Shown here: piece after piece, positions 33,401 through 40,310 of the stretch
Numbering within the stretch: the first letter of the stretch is position 1
How the letters are laid out: each line of letters begins with the position of its first letter
NCBI GenBank assembly: GCA_964020085.1
Contig: OZ026608.1
Location: 17,501,479-17,565,478 of the forward strand
Length of the DNA: 64,000 bases
Reading direction: 5' to 3'
Source of the DNA: Micromussa lordhowensis
Lineage: Eukaryota > Cnidaria > Anthozoa > Scleractinia > Lobophylliidae
The notes under the pieces: generated by a model
What the model was told of the DNA's origin: nothing
Seen by the model: only the letters and a program-made list of their open reading frames with translations
Databases searched by the model: none
Translations under genes and position numbers: made by a program

Positions 33401-36400
33401 TTCGTGCTGCCACAACAATTCCAGTGAGCGGCTTGTTGTTCATCGTCATTTTGGCTCCTTCGTGTCGCCGTGTCGCCTGTTGGAATTTACCCTAAGAGGG
33501 CCTCATTAGTTCTTCTTTGAAATTGAATTGTATTCCATTGTAAAACACGGGGAGAGTTTGATGTTACATCAGCAGTCACTTAAAGCCTTATTCAACTGTA
33601 GTGATAAATTGTTTTTCAGGTTCACTTAAATTTTGATCAGAAAAAATCAGTGAGAGTGCATGGTCACAGCGTTGGAAAAGTCACCATTGAGTGCATTATA
33701 CAAAATGCTACCGGTAAAGACAGCCATGTTAGGTATGTTAACCCACATGCAAATTCTACTTGAATGTTCTCAAGTTTATGACTTCCCATGAGAATTGGGT
33801 GAAAATGTAATTCAGTAATGCCGTTTTTTGTGATTGACCCAATTTGTGACCTGTTAGTAGTAATAAAAAGTTCTGTTGTTAAAAAATGAGCTCATCCAAG
33901 GTTTCTACTTTATGAATATTTATTTTAGAACTCACCCAGATAAGTAACAATGGGTCAACTCTAAGAGAAAAGCAAACTGACTACAATGTCCATATAAGGA
34001 GTTAAACCAATCAGGATGTACCAATAGGAATGTGTCACTAAACTACATGAATTATCATAATTCTAACATATGCATCTGTAAATTGTGATTGAAGTATCAT
34101 TATTATCAACCATACGTGCACCAAGTGTTGCAGTAAGGACATGGACCTAATTTGTTTTCCACTCTGACTTCTTTCTCGCTTGCTTTTTGGGCTGTCTCCA
34201 ACTTCTCCATCCAATTAAGCTATTCTACTCCTCTTTTGCCATTCTGCATTATGTATCTTTGGCCAGGCTCTTAGATTTTATATTATGACAAAATAAAAAT
34301 TAGCATCAGAAATCATATTGCAGTTTTATTTATTGTTGACATTTTTTTTCAAATGGTCCTTAAGCTTCACAATGAGAGTGGTACACTCCATGCCTTTGAC
34401 TATAATCAATGCTGTGATTGGCTGGATATATTTTGCTGCATGGTCCATTTCATTTTACCCTCAGGTGAGAAAAACTTGAATTTTCTTTTTTAAGATTGAC
34501 AATGTCTTGTTAAGATATATGTTGTAGGTCAAAATGAAATTCAGGTTAAAATGATTTTAACCTAGTTTGATTCTCAATTTTCTTTGTCTTCTAACCCTAA
34601 TAGCCCTTTTCACGGTTAACTTTGCTTATTTGCATTACAATAAAATCTAGCATGCATGTGAGGCAATTTCGGGCTATTTTGCTGTTTTAACCCGAAATTG
34701 CCTCGCATCCACGTTGGATTACATTGTAATGCAAATGAGAAAAATTAACCGTGAAAAGGGCTATTACTCATGATCCATGAATAATTAGGGTTAATAGACA
34801 AAGGAATTCCATTTTAACCTCAATTTCATTTTGACCTACAACATATATACATGTAGTGATTAGCTAATTATTGTTAGTGCCAATTTTTTTTCTCTGACTA
34901 ATACCTAGTGCACATTATAGGCAATGTTATTGCCAAGCTAGTGGTTAAAAAAAAAAAACAGATGGAAGAAATGTTAAGGGCCATATATAAATTCAGATTA
35001 ACTCTCAATACTAGCTTGTGGCCAGATCACCCTCAGTCAGTCTTTCTTGTACTGACCTCTGACCTTGGTTAATGCTTGGCTCCCACCAGGAAGACCAGCT
35101 TAGATAAAATAACTCCCCATGTACAGGTCAGGCAATATTTTCTTCAGTAACATGGCCCTTATGCTAATTATATCATCAAAAGATACGAAACCCAAGTTTG
35201 TGAAACCCCTTCATTTAGGTGAGCCTTTAACTCAACTCAAACTACTAATGATGTCTCTCTGTCAAATTAGGCAACCACCCACAACCCCTCTATCCATGGG
35301 TCAGATGCTAGCTAAAAGGGTTATTTTATTTAGTATGTCTGCTCACTTACAGTCATTTGGTAATGCAGAAACTTGGTTTTTAATTAATGTTTATGCCGCT
35401 TTTTTCAGGCTTATCTAAACTGGAAGCGGCAGAGGTAATCAAAGAAATTAGTGAGATTATAAGGACCTTCCCAGATCTATACACTCACTTGAGTTTTTGT
35501 TATGTAAACCATTATCTTAATAATCTAAATTGTCTCAGTTATATTTTATGTGTACATAACTAGACCTTGGGACCAGTTAACAGAAGATATTATTTTTATT
35601 TTCTCACGCTTGAAACAATATTTTTAATTACTCACCTGCTGCACGTGTCCCTAACATATTCATTTGGCTTTTACTTGCAAATAAATTCATATCTCTGGGC
35701 TGCTGTGTAATATCGGCGGGCTCTATATATTCACCAGTCTTGTAACTATAATGTTATAATAGTCAAGATCAAAGTGTAATAAACCACAGGAAAATAATTA
35801 TGTTAACTTTATTGTTCTTGTTTCTCCAAAGTGTTATTGGACTCAACTTTGATTTCCTGGCATATAACCTCACAGGGTTTATAGCATACGGTTTGTTTAA
35901 CATTGGCATGTTCTGGATACCTTCTATACAGGTTGGTTCATTGTACAACATGGGAAATGAATGCCAATATTAATTTAGATCTTTACTTAATTATTTGCAT
36001 TCTCATAGATAAGAATCCCATTTTTTTTTCCAGTTTTATTGTAATCATAGATCACATAATAATTTAGCAGGCATTTTGCATGCAATGTTCAATTGAGAAG
36101 ATAATTTTGCCCCATAGTCAATCTTTGATATTTCTATATTTCACCATTGTGTTTGTGATATTTGACTGTTGTGTTAGTCTTCATATAGGGTTTCCAAGCA
36201 AGAGAGGTAACCATAACAATGATAACAAAAAGCTTCCACCAAATGCTTTCTATGTACCTCAAGACTTAAAGATATCTACGTCAAACCATCTTGTTTTATT
36301 TACTGCTTTACTTGTTTTCTTCTAAGTTGAGTTGTTGTCTGTGTTATTTTATTTAAATACACTTTGGTTTGTTTCTCTTCAGCATGAATATTTTGCAAAG

Positions 36401-39400
36401 CACCCTGATGGGGTAAACCCAGTTCGAGCCAATGACGTGTTTTTTACGGTGCATGCTATTCTTCTCACCTTCATCACAGTTCTTCAGTGTGTATTTTATG
36501 ATGTAAGTAATTAAACTTTTATCTGTTTAGGAGAAGAATTATTAGAATGGAATTGTTACACTTAGCTTGAATTTCTATAATAAGCTTTTATTTATGATGA
36601 TGTGCCATGCTCAAACTTCATCCCTAGCTTCTTTAGTCTTTTGCAAAAATTTTTCTCAAACATCTGACATTTTCATGTTGTTTTGGTGTGGTTATTCTAT
36701 TCATCTTTGCTGCTTTAAATTGGAAATTGTTTGTGATCAAATTTACAAAGATTAACACTTGGTAGTGAAGTTAGCTAGTCTGAGGTTAACAGCCATAAGG
36801 GGCTAACTATTTTGTGACAGAAAAATATTTCGCTGAAGTTACTAAATCCTAGTACAGTTAATTAAGAGCTTAGCAATTCAATCTTTATTTATTCAGCTCT
36901 ACATCTCTACACTCTGCATCTGTTTTAATAATATTGTTTTATTATAAGATCGCATGACAAGTTGCCATTGATATTTGAAAATAATTTTCAAATATCATTT
37001 GGCTGTCATTTGTGGTACTTGCCAGCATTTCATTGCTGTCATTTATAAGGTAACCTGAGTTCAACACCATTCTAAGAGGAGAGAGAGGATGAAGAGACAA
37101 GTTCTTTCCTTTTTCATTACCTTTCTTCCCCCCTCCCCCTCCAACTCTGTTCCTTCTGTAAACCAGAAACAGTCAAACCGCCAGTTGCGACCACCTCTCG
37201 TAAGTGACCACCTCTCCTCAGCGACCAGTTTTCCAAAAATATAGGAAAGTTTTGGATTTTTTCTTGAAATTGACTTGTCACATTTAAAAGATGGCTTAAG
37301 TCTCTGTAGTTATCATATGTTAGTGAGGCAAAATTTTGACCTTATATTAGCTCGTGTCAAAAACTGCAGTCTTTAAATGACAAGACAATAAATATTAATC
37401 TAGACAGTGTCAAAATAAACCAAACAAATCATAGCAAAGCTCTTGGACTCAACATCATGAAAGCCTTTCCTAGAAGGAGCACATACATGCAATTTAAAAA
37501 AAAAGCTGCTTCCTGAGTATCGGTGCGAGTCAGGTCTTTTATTTCCATGTACACTGCTTCTAAATATCCAAAGGTCTTGTCCAACTCCATGTGGATTACT
37601 GCAGTGTTGTTTGGGATGGCTTATCTCAACAGCTGAGTTAGAAACTTCAAAAACTACAAAATAATAGTGCAGTGCCAGAGTAGTTACTAAACCAAGTTAT
37701 GATACAAAGTCTAGCTATCTTCTCAACTTGCTTAGCTGGGACAACTTATCAGTTAGAGGGGCAAATTTAATGTACAAATGCATTAATAAGCTCGCTTCAG
37801 TTTATCTTTGTAACATGTTCACTCTGAAAACTTTGTCCTTTGATGTTTGTGATGCCACCTAAAAATTGTATCAACTGAAACCAAAAACTGGCTACCTGAA
37901 GCATAGCTTCAGTTACAGCAGAGCTTCTCTATGGAAAAATCACCCCGAGAAACTTCACACTACAAAATCTAGATAGACATCTTCAAGAGAAGCATTAATA
38001 AATGCTTCTCTGAATCAGACTCCGACACAGCAAATATGCAGACCATTAAATAGAAAATTTTACCAGCGATGTATTTCTTTACTCTATTATTGTACTGCAG
38101 ATATTTTTACCGTGCAATAAATTTTCATACTTCATTCATTCAAGCTCTCATAAGCAACCACCTCCCATAAGCGACCACCAAGGCTTGACATTTTGGGTGG
38201 TCACTCATGGGAGGTTCAACTTTACGTTAACCGCTGGTTATGGTGATGTAGAAATATTTGAATGTAACTTAAGTGTCCTCTCGTGGTGTCTGGTATCTGC
38301 GGTAAATGGTTGTTGTCAAATGCATGCTACCATTGCTAATTGTATTAAGTTTTACTCTCTGTAAATTACAATTTAATGTTAAAGGTTGATCAAACATTGT
38401 GACTTCATGCATGTACATATGTTTTATTCTTTTTTAGCGTGGTGATCAGAAAGTGTCATTCGTTTCTAAGATACTGTTGTCTGGTACATGGCTGTTTGCA
38501 GCAGTGGCATTGGTGGTGACATTATTCCACAAAATCACATGGTTGACATATCTGTATTACTTCTCATATATAAAAATTGGTGTAACACTCATCAAGTATA
38601 TTCCACAGGTGAGTACAACAATCTATCCTGACCATCCTTCTTTCAGCCCTTCTGTCCTTTCTTCTGTCCATCCATCTGTCTGTCTGGCCATCTGTCCATC
38701 GTACTGCTCATTTGTCCTCCTCTCTCCTTCTTTCCCTTTGTTTTTCCCTCCCTTGTTAATTCCTTACTTCTGTCAGTCCGTTCGACCATCAGTCCGTTGG
38801 TCCATCAGTGCGTCCATCAGTCATCTGAGTCAGTCTGTTGATCCCACAGTCTACCCTTATTCCCTCCCACTTTCCCTTTTTCTCTCTTTCCCTTCCTTCC
38901 TTCCCTTTCTTCCTTCCTTCCTTCCTTCCTTCAGTCCACCTGTCCATTTTCAGTATATTATATATCATGGTAAAATCATGTTATGTTGTTATTGGCCATA
39001 TATTAGCATAGTACCAACACTCCCATTTAGTGCTAACAACCATAACTTCTTCTTTCCTGTGAAATGATTTTGTAAAATATCCATTACTCTCTTTCAATAG
39101 GCATGGATGAACTACAGACGTAAAAGCACTGTTGGCTGGAGCATTGGTAACATACTGCTTGATTTCACTGGAGGTTCACTGAGTATTTTACAGATGTTTC
39201 TGTTAGCTTATAACAATGGTGAGTCTTGCCAGTTTTGTTAGCTCAGTGTAATATATTGTAGCCTGATTGAAAGCATGGGATCACACATGCTTACTTCAAT
39301 GGTTCTGCCCAACAAAACATCTTGGCTTACTTGCAATTTTGCTGTTGGTGCATGTGATGTCAAGATATGTGTGCCTGCCTTTAGGTTAAGCGTATTACCC

Positions 39401-40278
39401 TGGTAACGCAAATGCTGGCAGTACGTGGTTGTGAGGTTTTTCTGAAAATTGCTGGTAACCCATTTATAATACTTCAGTCTGTATAGTTCTACATTTAATA
39501 AACAAATAAGTAAATATTAAATAACTTCATTTAAAGTGCCAAGTGTATTTTGCGCTGTTGTGCTAATTGGGGATACTGTAAATAAGAAAAAAAAAATATT
39601 GCAAACAGAACACAAACTATTAAGAATCCCAGCTGCATGGTGGGTGGCTTACCAGTTGGCTATTTTACACAACATGGTCAATGAGTTGAACTCAGGGCTA
39701 CCAAGAACAAATTCAGATAACGGCAAGGTGGAGGATTTGCATTGAACCAGGGACCTCTAGATTTCAAATCCAGTGTCCTTAGACCACTTGGTCAGGCCAC
39801 CTCCATCGCAGCACTGAGAATAATTCTTTATTTATAGTGCTAGTGCCAACTCCACTTAGCTAAAAATGTACTTCGCAGGAAGCCCACTCTTAACATAAAG
39901 GGTCAATGTTAAGATCATATATACTGAAATTTGTTTGAGGTTATTGTAATGAACTTTCTTGGAATGACATCTAGGAAGGTTTTTACAGACCAGTTCATTG
40001 CATTTTTTTAAATTTTTAAATATTAATTATATTGTAATTGATGTTAACCATGAAAATGTATGTTGTTGTTTTCAGATGACTGGAGTTCCCTCTTTGGTGA
40101 TTTCACCAAGTTTGGCTTGGGTGCTATCTCCATTTCATTTGACCTGTTATTTATGGTTCAACACTATTGCCTTTATAGTTCAAAGGGCACTAGATATGAA
40201 GTCATTATTGACAAAGATGATCCAAAGGAAGTTAGTGTAGAAAAGAAACCGAAGTTGTATGGATCAAACATTCCGTAG
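18457..40278 (+). CDS. CTNS: Cystinosin, lysosomal cystine/H+ symporter
   Basis: Eleven coding exons: 18457-18523, 19375-19456, 26932-27010, 33620-33732, 34365-34464, 35409-35434, 35832-35931, 36383-36502, 38438-38608, 39101-39218, 40076-40278. All have GT/AG borders and matching phases, giving 392 aa (human 367). There is a signal peptide (residues 1 to about 22), then a glycosylatable luminal domain to about residue 115 (NAS, NSS, NAT sequons), then the seven-helix core. PQ-loop 1 is [22 protein letters not shown] (PQ at 146-147). PQ-loop 2 is [21 protein letters not shown] (PQ at 285-286), followed by [14 protein letters not shown]. The motif [14 protein letters not shown] is also diagnostic. 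The C-tail has YEVI, a candidate YxxPhi lysosomal sorting signal where vertebrates have GYDQL. Introns 2 and 3 carry LTR elements. It exports cystine from lysosomes using the proton gradient. Confidence 0.95.
19457..19613 (+). other. Cystinosin intron 2, left remnant
   Basis: Intron sequence between exon 2 and the 3' LTR of the antisense Ty3 element. Nothing else seen. Confidence 0.6.
19619..19746 (-). repeat. 3' LTR of the antisense Ty3 element
   Basis: 128 bp, bounded by TGTTATG...CATATCA on the plus strand. Three differences from the copy at 25987-26114. Contains CATGCGCATGCG, a short self-complementary stretch. Confidence 0.92.
19953..21083 (-). pseudogene. Integrase of the antisense Ty3 element
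   Basis: The frame from about 21083 downward reads [18 protein letters not shown], then [17 protein letters not shown] and [13 protein letters not shown]. These give the D-D-E catalytic triad (D of HVDFA, D of SDNG, E of QAERF). A C-terminal stretch [20 protein letters not shown] and then HIDDL follows, as is usual for gypsy integrases. Upstream, the HHCC zinc-binding domain is missing: RRHEL-SI is joined out of frame to the RACRQC segment, which indicates an internal deletion. The stop is at 19953. Confidence 0.85.
21060..21644 (-). pseudogene. RNase H and connection region of the antisense Ty3 element
   Basis: After the nested LINE, the gypsy frame resumes with GIGAVISH. It then passes through a probable frame disruption into [54 protein letters not shown] and [12 protein letters not shown]. 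This is the classic gypsy RNase H region ([14 protein letters not shown]). It runs on into [11 protein letters not shown] and then loses frame at the integrase deletion. Confidence 0.85.
21645..23712 (-). mobile_element. 5'-truncated non-LTR element nested in the Ty3 element
   Basis: The gypsy reading LECDASQY breaks at about 23712 and resumes as GIGAVISH at 21644. In between lies a LINE 3' half about 2.07 kb long, ending in a (TATG)n tail at 21645-21666 (element strand). No endonuclease domain is present. The orientation is the same as the host Ty3 element. A target duplication cannot be defined because the tail and the target share TATG-like bases. Confidence 0.85.
21834..23712 (-). CDS. 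Reverse transcriptase of the nested LINE (partial)
   Basis: Starting at [12 protein letters not shown], the frame contains the non-LTR RT blocks [34 protein letters not shown] (block with first catalytic Asp), [20 protein letters not shown] and [11 protein letters not shown] (YADD). After these come a thumb-like [19 protein letters not shown], and a C-terminal zinc motif [21 protein letters not shown]. It ends at a stop at 21834. The layout fits a CR1/RTE-X-like clade, but I cannot place it exactly. By chance it is in frame with the upstream gypsy RT, so a single 987-aa open frame spans both elements. Confidence 0.85.
23713..24797 (-). CDS. Reverse transcriptase of the antisense Ty3 element (partial)
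   Basis: Contains [49 protein letters not shown] (first catalytic Asp), [31 protein letters not shown] (IQDD in place of YVDD) and a connection ending in [15 protein letters not shown]. There the LINE interrupts it. The junction with the gag-protease frame at 24797-24804 includes a stop and a frame change right after LLGRNWL. It could be a programmed shift or decay; I cannot tell from one copy. Confidence 0.88.
24804..25961 (-). CDS. Gag-protease of the antisense Ty3 element
   Basis: 385 aa, with the ATG at 25961, 26 bp inside the 5' LTR; a TGGCGACGAGGATG stretch in that gap is the likely primer binding site. It has an N-terminal helical Gag region ([38 protein letters not shown]), two CCHC zinc knuckles ([14 protein letters not shown] and [14 protein letters not shown]), then a retropepsin domain with catalytic [13 protein letters not shown] (DTG) and LLGRNWL near the end. 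Confidence 0.9.
   Translation of the reverse strand: MASLGKIEEFDPKNTNIDHYLDRLEQYFVANKVAADSSTSHRRRAILISVIGGKVYDVLADLCSPASPSSKSYAELTAILKKQFAPKRLVISERYRFHTFVQAESTSVADFAAHLQRLASTCNFGTHLPEALRDRFVCGLRSRAIQKRLLTEDVNFERALQIAQGQEAAENDVAQLNHQLPSADEVHKVYDPGRPFNKAGNKRPPKGPSDQARPSSGNQQNSTCLSCGKLGHPRSNCKYRNSTCHKCKRVGHIAEACMSKSARVNAVDEATEYDHSADPFSMSLYSISAGQHGIEVPIELNNQSVLMELDTGAGISIISEETHAKYFKGIPLERSITKLHAYTGDPIHVLGQFNVSARYKSQSATLPLTVVAGAGPSLLGRNWLT
25987..26114 (-). repeat. 5' LTR of the antisense Ty3 element
   Basis: 128-bp partner of 19619-19746. The copies differ at three positions (CACAC/CACTC, CCACTG/CCGCTG, AATATC/AACATC). Confidence 0.92.
26120..26931 (+). other. Cystinosin intron 2, right part
   Basis: Ordinary AT-rich intron sequence up to the acceptor (TTTTTTTATAG) of exon 3. 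No element recognised. Confidence 0.5.
27011..28486 (+). other. Cystinosin intron 3, left part
   Basis: Intron sequence with G/C homopolymers near 27500 and A-rich runs near 28040. The open frame at 27570-27929 shows no recognised domain. Confidence 0.5.
28487..28615 (+). repeat. 5' LTR of the sense Ty3 element
   Basis: Begins TGTTACATGATGCATTG and ends GTGCTGCCACAACA. Matches 33288-33417 almost throughout. Confidence 0.9.
28672..32448 (+). CDS. Gag-pol polyprotein of the sense Ty3 element, truncated in integrase
   Basis: 1258 aa in one frame. Gag (to about residue 270) has helical repeats and knuckles [14 protein letters not shown] and [16 protein letters not shown]. Protease has [13 protein letters not shown], with DTA as active site. 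RT has [29 protein letters not shown] and [10 protein letters not shown] (IADD). RNase H has [15 protein letters not shown] and TDHQPLESI, and ends at [12 protein letters not shown]. The integrase zinc finger is [28 protein letters not shown]. The catalytic core begins with SQDILMW (D) and [13 protein letters not shown] (D), but the frame ends shortly after FEHVTSS. A deletion has removed the segment holding the catalytic Glu. The absence of a gag/pol frameshift is a feature of this lineage or copy. Confidence 0.92.
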   Translation: MMASSSGQGVAVVMLPRFSTTGNPRRNCEKFIQMFKDWCELNGWYDSEPPPEEPEEGEDPVPVEPKWLAKGKALAAFRSAIAGNEELENLVHGFQLSDEEAKELNVILKHFQEHFKASEGVLTERTKFAQMKQEDQESVTAWEGRVKEQGRRLEYCNKCEDQLLRDKFISGINNERLMSKLLDKGHRDKTTKEIVSFKTVLQVAKNFEQCEKAKAIMQQAKGPTEQVNYTGPRSPSKSEQNWGQGNYRGTKTPPKSEQNGSQDLSNRQRKTGTCQYCAGPPHPRSECPASNKRCSRKGCGKIGHFARACRMGAPTLPSSTQAHHLDATLREEYETDLFEVDIKPEKYAQSVYSTSQNPHGMVVGRKFFSHLKLGVTKNLTKSIRVQLDTASTCNTLPERLAQSMIPRGQKITNYLTHSKATLFTYDNSKLTPMGKLELLAETTAGYHLLIFHVLRDAHIQGKPPLLSGSDCVKLGLVKIRADEIHSFGTLPGTATHQKPHPEPPVRLPTPENSHARDMPILPDPIPAPRMFDDPRPNISLPPCPAKITLEWVLEAFPDVHTGLGQFGKPVSFDLDPNVTPVHDAIHRQPVARHTKIKEQLDKMESEGKICRQYEPTAWCSNMTIRETKHKFRICLDPSNTINKAIRVPKHPIPRFEDILPQLNGAKCFSVADAMLGFTNILLDHESSLATTFHTPFGRYRWLRLPYGVSSGPEEYQARQQEALAGLKGICNIADDVLIYGCGQTKEEAEKDHDENLYNFLLRMQQVKLRLNPTKWRFKMQKVIFMGFQLSPEGVSPAPSMVEAIVNMPKPADPHAVQRYLGMLNFLARFCPKLSDVVKPLRELTHKDVTFQWTDSHDKSFVESKELIGPAPVLCYFNPQLPVTLQVDASGVGVGGALLQNDQPVAFYSNTLTETEQRYAVIEKECLAICLAFEKWDSLLYGKSDITVQTDHQPLESIFKKPLNKAPPRLQAMCMRLQRWSFEVRYKKGAQQVIADTLSRAPLPQLSTANLSGEQIFRVELEAMALDNSGISKATQENLQEQTAMDPALQKLSLLIMTGWPTVKTSVDPLVRPYYTFKDEHSVADGIVYKGQQAVIPSSMRPAMLEKIHKTHFGVGSCIRRAKVSLFWPGMTSDIKNKCTSCPLCAQYASQAPKEPMLSHDIPDRPWSVVSQDILMWEGKWHLVTTCHYSDWVEIDVLPNTLTATVVQLTKAYFARFGIPERLVTDNGPQFISSEYKQFASEYGFEHVTSSNDICASPA
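32423..33064 (+). pseudogene. Integrase C-terminus of the sense Ty3 element
   Basis: A frame overlapping the truncated polyprotein. It contains [27 protein letters not shown], then [30 protein letters not shown] and [12 protein letters not shown], the usual GPY/F-like tail of such integrases. After that comes a Pro/Gln-rich end with [16 protein letters not shown]. Its displaced frame relative to the core shows that the internal deletion also shifted the frame. Confidence 0.85.
33288..33417 (+). repeat. 3' LTR of the sense Ty3 element
   Basis: Begins TGTAAACATGATGC after the purine tract at 33275-33285 and ends GCCACAACA. Confidence 0.9.
34517..34850. repeat. Palindromic element in cystinosin intron 5
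   Basis: The inner arms TAATAGCCCTTTTCACGGTTAA (from 34600) and the reverse complement at about 34745-34766 enclose a hairpin-like centre (CGAAATTGCCTC arms). Outside them a second pair matches: ATATATGTTGTAGGTCAAAATGAAATT near 34517 and its complement near 34822-34849. Either one large MITE or one inserted within another. Non-coding. Confidence 0.75.
37165..38225. mobile_element. Non-autonomous element with GGTGGTCGC-type inverted ends (intron 8)
   Basis: Left: AACAGTCAAACCGCCAGTTGCGACCACCTCTCGTAAGTGACCACC. Right, read in reverse: AAAGTTGAACCTCCCATGAGTGACCACCC, then GGTGGTCGCTTATGGGAGGTGG. The ends resemble each other as imperfect inverted repeats of the pogo/Tigger style. The LINE remnant at 37540-38130 sits between them. 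Confidence 0.45.
37540..38130 (+). pseudogene. LINE 3'-end remnant (RT C-terminal region)
   Basis: Conceptual translation gives [25 protein letters not shown]..., [37 protein letters not shown] and [10 protein letters not shown] across several stops and shifts. This order is the well-known C-terminal region of CR1-like non-LTR ORF2 (VDYCSPVWD ... SYDTRS--LL--LGW ... YLCDMF). A decayed copy in intron 8 of cystinosin. Confidence 0.75.
38615..38945 (+). repeat. Pyrimidine-rich simple repeat (TCCATC, TTCC)
   Basis: Runs of TCTGTC, CCATC and (TTCC)n just downstream of the exon 9 donor of cystinosin. The open frame of exon 9 reads through much of it, but the donor CACAG|GTGAGT at 38608 shows it is intron. 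Confidence 0.85.
39728..39806 (-). pseudogene. tRNA-Ser(UGA)-like pseudogene
   Basis: On the minus strand, ATGGAGG (acceptor) pairs 6 of 7 with CCTCCAC at the 3' end. GCC--CCAAGTGGTCTAAGG forms a D-arm region. CTGGA-TTTGAAA-TCTAG gives an anticodon stem with TGA at positions 34-36. GGTTCAATGC is a T-loop region. The long variable arm normal for serine tRNA is missing and the T stem mispairs, so it is a pseudogene or the head of a SINE. Located in cystinosin intron 10. Confidence 0.55.
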
Positions 40279-40304
40279 TATTGTCTAGTAAAGCTTTTGT
40301 ATTA

Positions 40305-40310
40305 AATAAA
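40305..40310 (+). other. Poly(A) signal AATAAA of cystinosin
   Basis: AATAAA 27 bp after the stop codon. It is the first canonical signal downstream. Confidence 0.55.

Larger units (their letters stand above)
28487..33417 (+). mobile_element. Ty3/gypsy LTR retrotransposon in cystinosin intron 3 (sense, defective)
   Basis: LTRs of about 130 bp lie at 28487-28615 and 33288-33417 (TGT...ACA). They differ by a few bases, including a small indel at the 5' end and GGCATCC against GACGTCC. AATT flanks both sides, allowing one base of ambiguity. A purine tract (AAAAGGGGGGAT) precedes the 3' LTR. A single long gag-pol frame (28672-32448) is interrupted in integrase, with the C-terminal part resuming at 32423-33064. 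It is inserted in the same direction as cystinosin, so its LTR signals read in sense within the intron. Confidence 0.92.

Noticed and set aside
38609..39067. C-terminal extension of the cystinosin exon 9 frame (204 aa ORF)
   Set aside because: The exon 9 donor at 38609 and the matching exon 10 acceptor at 39100 restore the conserved PQ-loop sequence. The extension is low-complexity intron.
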